DNA of 61,950 nucleotides from Streptomyces sp. I05A-00742 (lineage in GTDB: Bacteria; Actinomycetota; Actinomycetes; Streptomycetales; Streptomycetaceae): positions 1,639-63,588 of the forward strand of contig NZ_JABETO010000034.1 in assembly GCF_013055795.1 (NCBI RefSeq). The letters run 5' to 3'. This document shows, piece after piece, positions 1 through 7,540 of the stretch. Position 1 is the stretch's first letter; each line of letters opens with the position of its first letter. The notes beneath the pieces were generated by a model. It ran no database searches and was not told the DNA's origin. It saw only the letters and a list, made by a program, of their open reading frames with translations. The position numbers and the translations under genes are program-made.

Positions 1-108
1 TCACTGCCCATAGTTCGTCGTCCACGATCCACGGCCGCTTCCTCACGCCATCACGAACGGCCGGAACACCGCCCACGTCACGGCCGACCAGCCACGATCA
101 ACAAGATC

Positions 109-288
109 GTGTTACGAGCTCATAGCGAAAACGACGACGGTTGCATCGAGATCGCCGAGCAGTTCCCCGGCATGATGCCCGTCCGGGACTCCAAGGCGCC
201 CGACCGCCTCCCGATCGTCGTCCCCCGCGCGGCCTGGTCCGCGTTCGTGACCGCCGTGGCCGCCACGGACGGCAAGCTGTCGGCGTAG
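109..288 (+). CDS. DUF397 domain protein, 5' end uncertain
   Basis: The frame ending at the TAG at 286-288 encodes a recognisable DUF397 segment: a DDGCIEIAE stretch, then MPVRDSKAPD and a PRAAWSAFV stretch. DUF397 proteins are small actinomycete proteins, usually paired with an XRE-type regulator in regulatory or toxin-antitoxin-like couples. The usual W-x-K-S-S-Y-S start motif is absent. The frame is open back to base 1 with no ATG; a GTG at 109 is the only plausible start and lacks a ribosome site. The 5' part may be degenerate, or it may begin outside the window. No partner regulator is visible. Confidence 0.5.
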   Translation: MLRAHSENDDGCIEIAEQFPGMMPVRDSKAPDRLPIVVPRAAWSAFVTAVAATDGKLSA

Positions 289-289
289 G

Positions 290-640
290 TCACCCGCCCA
301 TGCGCTCCTGGGCGGCCATGACCTCGTCGCCGTGCTCGAAGGCCCATGTGCCGAACGCGTCGATCGGACCGAGCAACGTCCGCCCAAGAGCGGTGAGTTC
401 GTACTCGACACGAGGTGGCGCTCCGCCGTGGACGTGCCGGGCGACCAGCCCGTTGAACTCCAGCCGCCGCAGCGTCTCGGTCAGGACCTTGGGGCTGATG
501 CCGCCGATGTGGTCGCGCAGTTCGCCCGGACGCCTGGGACCGTCCCGCAGGGCCCAGATGAGCACGGCGTTCCAGGTGTTGGAGAGGAGGTCGAAGGCGA
601 GGCGGGCGCGGCAGTCGGCGATGTAGGCGTCGGTCGTCAC
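290..640 (-). CDS. HxlR-family transcriptional regulator
   Basis: The protein has about 116 residues from the GTG at 640 and is one winged-helix HxlR domain: a CRARLAFDLLSNTWNAVLIW helix, the turn RPGELRDHIGGISPKVLTET, and a wing that ends in PPRVEYELTALGR. The usual near-N-terminal cysteine of redox-sensing members is present (C10). An upstream start at 760 is possible but would overlap the divergent gene and adds low-complexity sequence. It diverges from the reductase at 718, the common arrangement in which an HxlR protein controls a neighbouring redox enzyme. The specific ligand is unknown. Confidence 0.85.
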   Translation of the reverse strand: MTTDAYIADCRARLAFDLLSNTWNAVLIWALRDGPRRPGELRDHIGGISPKVLTETLRRLEFNGLVARHVHGGAPPRVEYELTALGRTLLGPIDAFGTWAFEHGDEVMAAQERMGG

Positions 641-717
641 GTACCAAATGGTGCCTGACGGTTTTCCTAGTGTCGTCCCCGAAAGCGATGGGAACAGACG
701 CGGGAAGGGACGTATCG

Positions 718-1374
718 ATGAAGATCGGTGTACTGGGAACGGGCAACATGGCTGACGCACTGGCCACGCAGTGGGTGCGGGCCGGGCACGAGGTGTTCAT
801 CGGCGGCCGGAACGAGCAGGCGGCCCGGAAGCTGGCGACGCGCATCGGCGCGGCGGGGCACGGGGGGCTGCGGGCGGCGGCCGGCTTCGGCGAGGTGGTG
901 CTGGTGGCGCTGCCGTACGGGGTGGGAGCGGACGTCGTGAAGGAGCACCAGTCCGCGCTGAGCGGGAAGGTGCTGCTCGACTGCGCGAATCCGATCGGCC
1001 CCGGCTTCGGGTTGCTGACGGAGGGCGGTCCTTCGGCCGCCGTCCGACTGGCCGAGGCGGCGCCGGGGGCGCATGTCGTCAAGGCGTTCAACATTTGCCA
1101 CGAGAGCGTGTGGCGGAGGACGCCGCCGGTCTTCGACGGTCAGCCGCTGACTGTTCCGGTCTGCGGTGACGGCGAGGCGGCGCTCGCACGGATCCACGAG
1201 CTGGTGCGGGACGTGGGCTGCGAGCCGGTGGCCGGGGGCGGGCTGGACCGCGCCGGGCTGCTGGAGGCGACCGCCCTGCTGTTCATCTGGCTGTGGGTGG
1301 CGGAGCGGGCGGACGCACGGGCGGTCGCGCCGCCGCTGGCCTACGCGACGGGTCAGCGGGCCGAGAGCGCGTGA
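718..1374 (+). CDS. NAD(P)-binding reductase of the F420-dependent NADP reductase type
   Basis: Starting at the ATG at 718, behind a GGGAAGGGA ribosome site, the protein has 218 residues and opens with the Rossmann motif MKIGVLGTGNMA, typical of the NADPH-dependent F420 reductase/ProC-like fold. A GGRNEQAARKL segment follows the second beta strand and suggests an NADP(H) phosphate-binding arginine. The middle VLLDCANPIGPGFG and VVKAFN motifs are typical of the family. It probably acts as a cytosolic dinucleotide oxidoreductase; the substrate is not apparent. It is divergent from the HxlR gene at 290-640, which may control it. Confidence 0.8.
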   Translation: MKIGVLGTGNMADALATQWVRAGHEVFIGGRNEQAARKLATRIGAAGHGGLRAAAGFGEVVLVALPYGVGADVVKEHQSALSGKVLLDCANPIGPGFGLLTEGGPSAAVRLAEAAPGAHVVKAFNICHESVWRRTPPVFDGQPLTVPVCGDGEAALARIHELVRDVGCEPVAGGGLDRAGLLEATALLFIWLWVAERADARAVAPPLAYATGQRAESA

Positions 1375-1386
1375 GACCCGGGGGGT

Positions 1387-1418
1387 GGCCCGCGCGGCCG
1401 GGTCCGGGCGCGCGGGCC
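1387..1418 (+). terminator. hairpin after the reductase gene
   Basis: GGCCCGCGC at 1387-1395 pairs with GCGCGGGCC at 1410-1418, a GC-only 9-bp stem starting 12 bases after the stop codon. There is no U run, which is usual for Streptomyces terminators. Confidence 0.5.
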
Positions 1419-1625
1419 GTCTCAGATAGTAGGAAGCCCGAGTAAATGTGGCGACAGAGCGGGAATGCTGGCTTAGCGTGGAGGAAGCCGAACGTCCCGC
1501 TCCATCGAGCGACGGCGGTCGCGGCCGGGCGCGTCTGTGCAGGTGATCCCTGTGGCGCCCGAGCCCCCGCCCCTTCTCCGGCTCTTCGCATCCCTCGCAG
1601 GACTCTTCCAGAGGAGACGTGACCC

Positions 1626-1760
1626 ATGGCCGAGACCACTGCCGTCCGCAAGCCCCGCCGCACCCGCCGCGCCGACCGCGACACCGACCGCCTCAACGCC
1701 GCCGCCGCCCTCCAGCGCGCCCTCGACCGCCGCGACAACGGGGGCCCTGCGGGCCACTGA
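1626..1760 (+). CDS. small basic protein of unknown function
   Basis: A 44-residue ORF begins with ATG at 1626 behind a good GAGGAGA ribosome site. The product is strongly basic at its N-terminus (RKPRRTRRADRD), followed by a short predicted helix with LNAAAALQRALDRRDNGG. Third-position GC is very high, as in real Streptomyces genes. A strong hairpin follows at 1767-1787. I recognise no family with certainty, though small proteins of this type with an ALQRALDRRDN segment look conserved in the genus. A 5' untranslated stretch of about 200 bases precedes it. Confidence 0.5.
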   Translation: MAETTAVRKPRRTRRADRDTDRLNAAAALQRALDRRDNGGPAGH

Positions 1761-2174
1761 CGGCGAGGGGGCGGCCGAGCCGCCCCCCCCGGCCCCGGTC
1801 CCGGGCGGCGGCCGACCTCCGGCGGGGCCGGTCGGCCAAGAGCCCGGCGAGCAGTCCCGCCGGCAAAAAGAACCGGCCCTCCCCGCTGGCGGCGATACCC
1901 CGAGCGGGCGCCACCGCCGCGCACTGAGCCGGGAAGCCGAGTCATGACCTGCGGCATTCCGGTCCCGTGTCAGGACCCCGGGGCATCCTCCTCGGTGAGG
2001 GTCTCCCGCCGGCGGAGGATCGATCCCGCGACGACGCGGGTGACGATGGCCGGGCTGTGGCGGGCTCAGCGAGAGCCGGAGGGTTCTTCGAACGTGGCTG
2101 TGGCGGGTATTTCATGATGGCCCGGTTGGAGCCGGTGGATGTTGGTGTCCCTATGACCGCGTAGGGTCGGCCGG
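1761..2174. other. 414-base gap: terminator hairpin, no gene seen
   Basis: The stretch starts with a GC hairpin (GGGGGCGGC then GCCGCCCCCC, about 1767-1787) that should end the small gene at 1626. The rest has no frame with convincing codon bias. The bases just before 2175 carry the promoter and leader of the SUKH gene. Confidence 0.4.
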
Positions 2175-2963
2175 ATGGATGACGGGTTCGATGTGGCTCG
2201 GGCATTGGCCGGTGGTTGCCCGGACCGAGTGGGCGCCTGGGAGTTTGTCAGAGAGTTCGCGGCGTCCTGGGCCACCCCTTTGACCTCGGCCGATGGGTTC
2301 TCCGCCGGTGAGGTGCAGCAGGCGGAGGAGCGGTTGGACCTGCGGCTGCCGGTTGCTCTGCGGGAGGCGTACGGGTTGTTCGGCCGACGCGGTGACCTCG
2401 TTGCGCGGCAGGATCCCCTCCTTGAGCCGGATGAGCTGCTTCTCGATCCTTCTGGTCAGCTACTGGTCTTCCGCAGCGAGAACCAGGGTGGTGCGGGCTG
2501 GGGGGTGCGTCTGACCGACCTGTCGAGGGAAGACCCGCCGGTAGCTCTGTTCTCCGATCACTTGCCGCAGCTCACGACGTGCTCGTTTCTGGACCGTGTT
2601 TCGCTGGCCTGTGTGGAGATGGTCCTGAGCGAAGCCGTCATGGCGAGGTCAGGCGGGCCGGAAGGACGGGCCTGCCGGGCATCAAGTGCGGTGGTTACCG
2701 TCGTGGAGGCCGAGTTCGCACCGGTTCCGCTGCCACCGCACCCGGCATGGTTCGAGCCGATGGGACCGCCCGTGCGGTGGTTCTCCTCGCCCGGCCTGGT
2801 GCTCCGGCTCGAACCCGGATCCGTGGGCATGGACCTGGTCGTGATCGGAAGGGCAGAGACTGATCTTCAGCGTGCTCTCGACTCGATCCCAGGTGAGTGG
2901 CCTGCTGCCTCGCCTGCGCTGACGGACCCCACCGACGGTTGGGACATGGCGTTTCCCTTCTGA
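2175..2963 (+). CDS. SMI1/KNR4 (SUKH) family protein
   Basis: The protein has 262 residues. Its N-terminal half carries the SUKH pattern: an EVQQAEERLDLRLPVALREA segment (the family's E-x-x-L-x-x-x-LP-x-x-Y/L-x-x-x), then LFGRRGDL and LLVFRSENQGGAGWGV, with the N-Q-G turn and following tryptophan. SUKH proteins are commonly immunity proteins to nuclease or deaminase toxins in contact-dependent or polymorphic toxin systems. No toxin gene lies beside it, so this is an orphan member, or its partner was lost when the neighbouring transposase remnant entered. The gene ends directly against the ISL3 remnant on the opposite strand. Codon use is slightly less GC-biased than in the core genes. Confidence 0.8.
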   Translation: MDDGFDVARALAGGCPDRVGAWEFVREFAASWATPLTSADGFSAGEVQQAEERLDLRLPVALREAYGLFGRRGDLVARQDPLLEPDELLLDPSGQLLVFRSENQGGAGWGVRLTDLSREDPPVALFSDHLPQLTTCSFLDRVSLACVEMVLSEAVMARSGGPEGRACRASSAVVTVVEAEFAPVPLPPHPAWFEPMGPPVRWFSSPGLVLRLEPGSVGMDLVVIGRAETDLQRALDSIPGEWPAASPALTDPTDGWDMAFPF

Positions 2964-2966
2964 TGT

Positions 2967-3332
2967 TCATGGCGACTGAGCAAGGGCGAGGGTCGTCAAG
3001 AGACCGAAGGAAGCTCGTCCGTACGACCGGCGTTTGATCAATTCATGTGGTGTGACCTGGCCCTCGACCACTCCTGAACTCCAGTTCAGTGTGAGGCTGT
3101 TCACTACGGCGGCCCATTCGTCCTGAAGGAAGGCCGCAAATCCCTGCACCGGCTGTGGCCCCTGGTCGAGGGGGAGTGCCATCCAGTGCGTGAGGTCGTG
3201 CCCGCGGCGTTCCCGGGCGATGGCTGCTGAACTGGACTCGTAGGCGAGATCGCGGGCGGTTGCCAGGCCGGGGCATACGGCCAGGAGTTCGGTTGAGCTG
3301 CTCGCGCCGGGCAGGCGAAGGGTGCCTTGGAT
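2967..3332 (-). pseudogene. ISL3-family transposase, C-terminal remnant
   Basis: The minus-strand frame ending at 2967 reads as the C-terminus of an ISL3-type transposase: an ARERRGHDLTHWMALPL stretch, then WAAVVNSLTLNWSSGVVEG with the catalytic glutamate, then HELIKRRSYGRASFGLL. About 120 residues remain of a protein that is normally over 400 long. The N-terminal zinc finger and the first catalytic aspartates are missing. The frame runs open further upstream, but that sequence has no family resemblance. It is dead as an element and marks an old insertion next to the SUKH gene. Confidence 0.75.
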
Positions 3333-3381
3333 GCTGATTCGGAATAATTGTTTGGGAGGGTTGCAGAATGGTGGATCGTGA

Positions 3382-3684
3382 TCAATTGATCGAAGCCTTC
3401 TTCGGGGGTGTGGTTACTGCCCCTTCGGCGGCCGTGCAGGCGGCGAGCCGGGTGTAGACGTCGGCGTCGTCGGGCACCGGTAGGACCGGGCTGAACGGGC
3501 CCTGTTCGCTGCGGGCCTCTGGCGGCGCAAACTTCGGGAATGCCTCGAGTGCCTGCGCGGCAAGGTCGGGGTCGAGTTCGGCGAGCCGCCCGGTGGCGTG
3601 CGCGAGGTCCCAGGAATACTGACAGGGCAACGGACAGCAGAACAACGGTAATTGGTAGTCCCTACTCGAGGTCCGTATACCCAC
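3382..3684 (-). CDS. short ORF of unknown function, possibly a remnant
   Basis: A 100-residue frame runs from the ATG at 3684 to 3382. Its middle (DLAHATGRLAELDPDLAAQALEAF and DDADVYTRLAACTAAEGAV, each given here in part) has the third-position GC of a real gene. The first 25 residues do not. I recognise no family. It lies between a transposase remnant and another degenerate ORF, so it is more likely a C-terminal leftover of a longer gene than an intact one. Confidence 0.3.
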   Translation of the reverse strand: MGIRTSSRDYQLPLFCCPLPCQYSWDLAHATGRLAELDPDLAAQALEAFPKFAPPEARSEQGPFSPVLPVPDDADVYTRLAACTAAEGAVTTPPKKASIN

Positions 3685-3701
3685 CGTCTATCGCACGCTG
3701 A

Positions 3702-3929
3702 CCGGCATGGCAGAAGGCGCAGATCCCCAGCAGGGACGTCACCGACCGAGCGCCGGTCGGCTCCGTCGATCTCAGGGCGTTCGACGACGACGGCCGAGCG
3801 TACGGGATTCACGCGTGCCACCACTGCCTGCCGTGGCACGCGGAAGTCGTAGTTGTCGAGGGAGAGATCCTCGTCAGGGAGTGGCACGCCGTGGGCTGCC
3901 CGCAGTTCCAGCAGCTCATCGAGGACTGA
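3702..3929 (+). pseudogene. remnant ORF without a start codon (HxCHHCLPWH motif)
   Basis: The frame that stops at 3927-3929 encodes about 65 residues with strong coding character: VGSVDLRAFDDDGRAYGI, then HACHHCLPWHAEVVVVEGEI and VREWHAVGCPQFQQLIED. A stop lies in frame at 3699-3701 and no ATG or GTG follows it. The gene has therefore lost its start, or a frameshift separates it from the ATG at 3709. The C-H-H-C pattern could bind a metal. I do not recognise the family. Confidence 0.45.
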
Positions 3930-4044
3930 GGACGTCGCCCTGCAGGGCACGAGACTGAGCCCGCCTTGAGCACCATCCCATCGAGGTGAGTTCCCGGTCC
4001 AACGGTCCGGGAACCGTTCATGTCGTGGTCAGGGCAGTCTCCCG

Positions 4045-4592
4045 TCAGCCAGTGCCCGGCTCAGCCGGGCGCTGCTGCCCTACGTCGAGCGCCGCGTCAA
4101 CGAAGGCCCGTACAACGAGCGCGGCCTCGGCTGGCGTCACGTCTTTCACCCACCGTGCCGTGTGCCGCCCGCAGGCCAGCTCGAACCGGAGCACCTCCTG
4201 GGCGGTGTCCACCGGGTACCGGGCGTACGCCTGGTGGTGGCACCGCCCATGGTGCTCGGTCTCCTCCAGGTGCGCACGGACCACCTCAACCTGGAACCTG
4301 CGGGTCAGGGTCCGCTGGTCCGTACAGCCACGGCACTCCAGGAGGTGCAGAGCGCCACCCTCCCGCCGGAGGAAGAGTTCCGGGATGCCCATGCCTTCGA
4401 GGGTGTTACACCTGGCGCACAGAGGGCCGCGGACGAAGCCGTGGTCGTGCGCGCGACATCGCCGATGACGACATGGCCGTGGCGGCGCAGGGACACCATG
4501 TGGAAGAGGTCGTCCGGTGCCAGGGGCACGGCGGAGTTCTGCGTGAGGTCCGCGAAGAGGGTGCGGGCGTAGTCCGGTGTGATGAGCGGCAT
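4045..4592 (-). pseudogene. endonuclease VII-like nuclease, frameshifted
   Basis: Two overlapping minus-strand frames together read as one protein. The first, from an ATG at 4592, gives MPLITPDYARTLFADLT and then LRRHGHVVIGDVA. The second, from about 4455, gives HDHGFVRGPLCARCNTLEGM, the His-Me finger signature of recombination endonuclease VII (catalytic HDH, G-x-x-R-G-x-x-C-x-x-C-N). It continues to 4045 with CRGCTDQRTLTRRFQVEV. The junction at about 4455-4465 needs a frameshift, so the copy is inactive or the base calls are wrong there. Such genes are frequent in Streptomyces plasmids and prophage-like islands. No ribosome site precedes the ATG. Confidence 0.65.
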
Positions 4593-4727
4593 GGCCGGAT
4601 GGTGGCAGCAAAATCTGACAATAACCCCCAACATGCCGCACATGTGCACGAATTATCGTACGTGCATACGGCGCGGGCTGCGCGAACGTCCGGATCTGTC
4701 CACAGGCAATCCGTGGTCCCTGGAGGC

Positions 4728-4949
4728 ATGACCGATCATGAGAAGCAGCAGCCGGCCCCGCGCCGCGGCAAGGTCCTGGACGCCCTCGTCCGGGCGGAGC
4801 GCGCGACTGTCACCCGGTCCGCGCCGAGATCCGCAAAGGCTCAGGTGAAATTCCTTCTCACGCGCGTCAAGGGTTCCACGAGGGCCCTGGCGGAGCGTCT
4901 GGGTGTCTCGCACCGGACCGTGGAGCGCTGTACCGACCGGGGACATTGA
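4728..4949 (+). pseudogene. Tpg-like telomere terminal protein, N-terminal fragment
   Basis: The 73-residue frame contains KAQVKFLLTRVKGSTRALAE and RLGVSHRTVERC, which match the helix-turn-helix region of Tpg proteins, the terminal proteins capping linear Streptomyces chromosome and plasmid ends. Tpg is normally about 185 residues; this copy stops right after the helix-turn-helix and lacks the C-terminal part. The GGAGG before the ATG is only one base away, too close for efficient initiation. No tap partner is nearby. It is most likely a relic of an integrated linear plasmid or a transposed end fragment. Confidence 0.6.
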
Positions 4950-4976
4950 TCGAGAGCAGGGCGTGTCGCTTGGCAG

Positions 4977-5942
4977 TCACGAGGCTGGGGCCGAGTGTCT
5001 TTCAGCCAGGTCCTTGGCAAGCTGGCTCATGCGTTTGCGGGCTGTCTCCGGGGTGAGTATCTCGATGTGGTCGCCGAACTGGAGGAGCTGACGCACTGAC
5101 TCGATGTCGGGGTAGCGGACGACGACGGTGCACCAGCCGTTTTCCGTGTCGGAGACATCGTGGATGCGGGTGCCGAGGATGCGCCGTGCCAGGTCGAGGC
5201 CATTTTCTCGCAGACGGACGGTCACGCTCACGCGACCTGGCCTCTCGGTGCGTTCCTTCAAGGCAGCCCACCTGGTGCGGAGGGTCTCATCCGGTCGGAG
5301 AACAGCTGGCGCGTCGAGTTGTTCGTAGGCCGAGAGCCGTTCCAGAGCGAACAGCCGACCGGTCCCCTGGTCGTCGGCGATGAGATACCAGCGGCCTGAT
5401 TTCGCCACGATCCCGTACGGGTCGACCACCCGCGCCGAGGCCTGTTTCTCGGCGCTGCGCCGGTACTGGATTCGCAGCCGGCGTCGGTGTCGCAGGGCCG
5501 AGGCCAGATCCGATACGTCCACCGCCGGCTTTGAGTCAGCAAGCCACGCGTTGCTGTCCACCAGTACCAGGTCCGCCAGCCGCAGCAGGCTCGGCGACTC
5601 AGGTGCTGCGGCCTGGCGGGCGGCGATCTTGCGCGCGGCCGACTCCTGCACCGCAGACAGGCCCATGAGCTCAAGTTGCGCGCTGTCCAAACCGGCCACG
5701 GAGAGGACCTCCAGCTCTGGTGGTTCCAGATGGGATGCGTTGAGCCGTGCACCGGGGAGCAGAACGATCCCACCGTTCCGCCCGCGTTCGGCATAGACAG
5801 GCACACCTGCTGCAGAGAGCGCCTCGACATCCCGCAGCACAGTCCGCCGGGACACCTCCAGACGCTCGGCGAGCTCGGTGGTGGTGATGCGCTGACGTGC
5901 CTGCAGGAGCAGCAAGAGGTGCAACAGCCTCGAAGCCTTCAT
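4977..5942 (-). CDS. WYL-domain transcriptional regulator
   Basis: From the ATG at 5942 (an in-frame start at 5951 is also possible) the protein has about 321 residues. It has a winged HTH_11 domain at residues 1-55 (MKASRLLHLLLLLQ and LAERLEVSRRTVLRDVEAL), a WYL domain around residues 130-230 with the WYLIADDQGTGRLFALERLS segment, and the C-terminal WCX extension (TVVVRYPDIESVRQLLQFGD). WYL regulators sense small ligands and often control a divergent enzyme gene. Here that is the VOC gene at 6038, with a palindrome between them. Confidence 0.9.
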   Translation of the reverse strand: MKASRLLHLLLLLQARQRITTTELAERLEVSRRTVLRDVEALSAAGVPVYAERGRNGGIVLLPGARLNASHLEPPELEVLSVAGLDSAQLELMGLSAVQESAARKIAARQAAAPESPSLLRLADLVLVDSNAWLADSKPAVDVSDLASALRHRRRLRIQYRRSAEKQASARVVDPYGIVAKSGRWYLIADDQGTGRLFALERLSAYEQLDAPAVLRPDETLRTRWAALKERTERPGRVSVTVRLRENGLDLARRILGTRIHDVSDTENGWCTVVVRYPDIESVRQLLQFGDHIEILTPETARKRMSQLAKDLAERHSAPAS

Positions 5943-5967
5943 ACTGACCAATGCTCACAGAAAAGGT

Positions 5968-5980
5968 GACAGGTTCTGTC
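5968..5980. promoter_or_regulatory. palindromic operator candidate GACAG-GTT-CTGTC
   Basis: The perfect 5-bp inverted repeat GACAGGTTCTGTC is centred in the 95-base gap between the divergent WYL and VOC genes. A single site there could control both promoters. That the WYL protein binds it is an inference from position. Confidence 0.55.
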
Positions 5981-6037
5981 GCGATTAGGCGATCAACTGG
6001 AGCGGTACCGAGAATTCGACGATCTGAGGAGCGCTCT

Positions 6038-6403
6038 GTGCCCGCCCCCAACCTGTTCCTGATCTACGTCCGCAACGCCGAGGCCGCTACGGCCTTCTAC
6101 AGCGATCTGTTCGAGATCGAACCGACCTTCACCAGTACCCACTACGTTGCTTTCGAGGTAGCCCCCGGCGTCCTGTTCGCGTTGTGGACGGGGGGCAGCG
6201 AACACGCGGTCCCGACCACCCCTCGCACGAGCGAAGTCGGGCTGATGGTGCCAGGAGCAGCGTCCGCAGTTGACGAGATCTTCACGAGTTGGGTCTCGAA
6301 GGGAGTCCATGTCGTGGAGGAGCCGTACGACGCTGTCTTCGGCCGCACGTTCGTGATCACGGACCCCGACGGCAACCTCATCCGGGTCTCCCCGGTGGAC
6401 TGA
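6038..6403 (+). CDS. VOC (glyoxalase/bleomycin resistance) superfamily protein
   Basis: The protein has 121 residues from the GTG at 6038, chosen because GAGGAG lies 7 bases upstream and the VOC fold starts directly (APNLFLIYVRNAEAATAFYS). Two beta-alpha-beta-beta-beta modules are visible; the second ends in TFVITDPDGNLIRVSPVD, the usual VOC C-terminus. The substrate cannot be inferred. WYL-VOC divergent pairs are common in Streptomyces, and the WYL protein probably controls this gene through the palindrome at 5968-5980. Confidence 0.85.
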   Translation: MPAPNLFLIYVRNAEAATAFYSDLFEIEPTFTSTHYVAFEVAPGVLFALWTGGSEHAVPTTPRTSEVGLMVPGAASAVDEIFTSWVSKGVHVVEEPYDAVFGRTFVITDPDGNLIRVSPVD

Positions 6404-6436
6404 TCTGCACGACCCCTACCCACTATGTTCGTTCTC

Positions 6437-6469
6437 GAAGGGCCGGCCACACACGATGGCCGGCCCTTC
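6437..6469 (+). terminator. 13-bp hairpin terminator
   Basis: GAAGGGCCGGCCA at 6437-6449 pairs perfectly with TGGCCGGCCCTTC at 6457-6469 around a 7-base loop, 33 bases after the VOC stop codon. Confidence 0.75.
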
Positions 6470-6497
6470 AACCTGTCCAGCTCAGACATGTCACAGT

Positions 6498-6706
6498 GGA
6501 TGGCGCTACGTCGGGCGACGGCAAGGCGAGAAGAACCGCTCGGCCACTCCCGACAGGCCGAAGAGCAAGTGGGGCAACCCGAAACTCGGCTACGCCTTCA
6601 TGCACACGATCATCGACGACCACTCACGCGTCGCATATACCGAGGTACACGACGACGAGACCCCCATCACCGCCGTCGGGGTGCTGCAACGAGCAACTCC
6701 GGCACA
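6498..6706 (+). pseudogene. IS481-family transposase, internal DDE fragment
   Basis: About 70 residues of an IS481/IS3-type integrase core are readable: GWRYVGRRQGEKNR, then KLGYAFMHTIIDDHSRVAYT with the catalytic aspartates, then EVHDDETPITAVGVLQRA. The helix-turn-helix domain, the final DDE glutamate and both element ends are missing. Together with the ISL3 remnant it shows that this stretch has received and lost insertion sequences. Confidence 0.75.
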
Positions 6707-7381
6707 CTCTCGGCCACCGGCACCACCCCCGAGCATCAGACCGGCAGCATCGCCCGAACCAACGAACCAGTAAGGCAACGGCATTGGCTTTAGTCCACCG
6801 GTCATCGCCCACAGCCTGGTCTCGGGACAGCACAGCTCTCCTCCACTCGCCAACCACGCGATCCGTGAACCTTCATCAACGGCCGTGCCGACACCGGACG
6901 CACGATCTTCGGGTACGCCGTCCGGCCGTGCGCCAGCTATGGAGGTGAAAGGCCCCGGACTCGACCGGTCAACGGGGCATCGCCGAACGCCCCGGTCGAG
7001 GGTGCGAAGGCACCGTGAGCCGCGGGGGACCGTGGGTGTGCGTCGTTGTGGATGTCAGGCAGGCCGAGGCGCGATGGCCACCGCGCGGTAGTCGTACCCG
7101 TCCTGCTTGAAGCCGGGGGCTTCCCACGTGAGGTCGACCTGTGAATAACGGGTGAGGACCGAGCCGGGCACAGTGGTGGTACGAACCCTCCGTGTTCCTG
7201 GGGGCTGCGCGAGGGGGCGGGGTCTATGGGGCACGAGGGTCTCCCTTCAACCGGAGGGCGATCAAACCTCGTTCGAGTGATGAGCGCATCTTCATTCGGC
7301 GGGTCGGGTAATGCAGTCGACAGCACCACATCAAGAAGGTGCGTCCTCGTCAACGCGGCTTATCTGAAAGGGAGTTCTCCC
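6707..7381. other. 675-base gap with degenerate sequence
   Basis: No intact gene is seen. A hairpin at about 6959-7000 (CTCGACC...GGTCGAG enclosing GGGGC...GCCCC) may be a terminator. On the minus strand a frame ending near 7055 reads LTRYSQVDLTWEAPGFKQDG then YDYRAVAIAPRPA before its stop. This looks like the C-terminal end of a lost gene, but its start cannot be placed. Confidence 0.35.
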
Positions 7382-7459
7382 ATGCTGCTTGCCCCACTTC
7401 TCGCTCCGGTCACGGCTTTGGTCGGCGCTGCTCTCGCGCTCATCGGCTTGTTCCGCTGA
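7382..7459 (+). CDS. 25-residue hydrophobic peptide (candidate)
   Basis: ATG at 7382 follows AAGGGAG at a good distance and opens a 25-codon frame, MLLAPLLAPVTALVGAALAL followed by IGLFR. It is a single predicted membrane helix with a short basic end. Size and composition resemble type I toxins or small membrane peptides, but nothing proves translation. The same frame is open further upstream, without a better start. It sits alone between degenerate DNA and a frameshifted gene. Confidence 0.35.
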   Translation: MLLAPLLAPVTALVGAALALIGLFR

Positions 7460-7540
7460 GAGCTTCTGCCAGTAGGTCGGCGGACGCGTGGTGTGCGGGG
7501 GCGTGCCCACGGATACTCTCAACGATCACGTTGCGGGCTC

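Noticed and set aside
1537..1947. 136-codon frame overlapping the small gene at 1626
   Set aside because: Proline/arginine-rich with no ribosome site; the 44-codon frame has both a ribosome site and a terminator.
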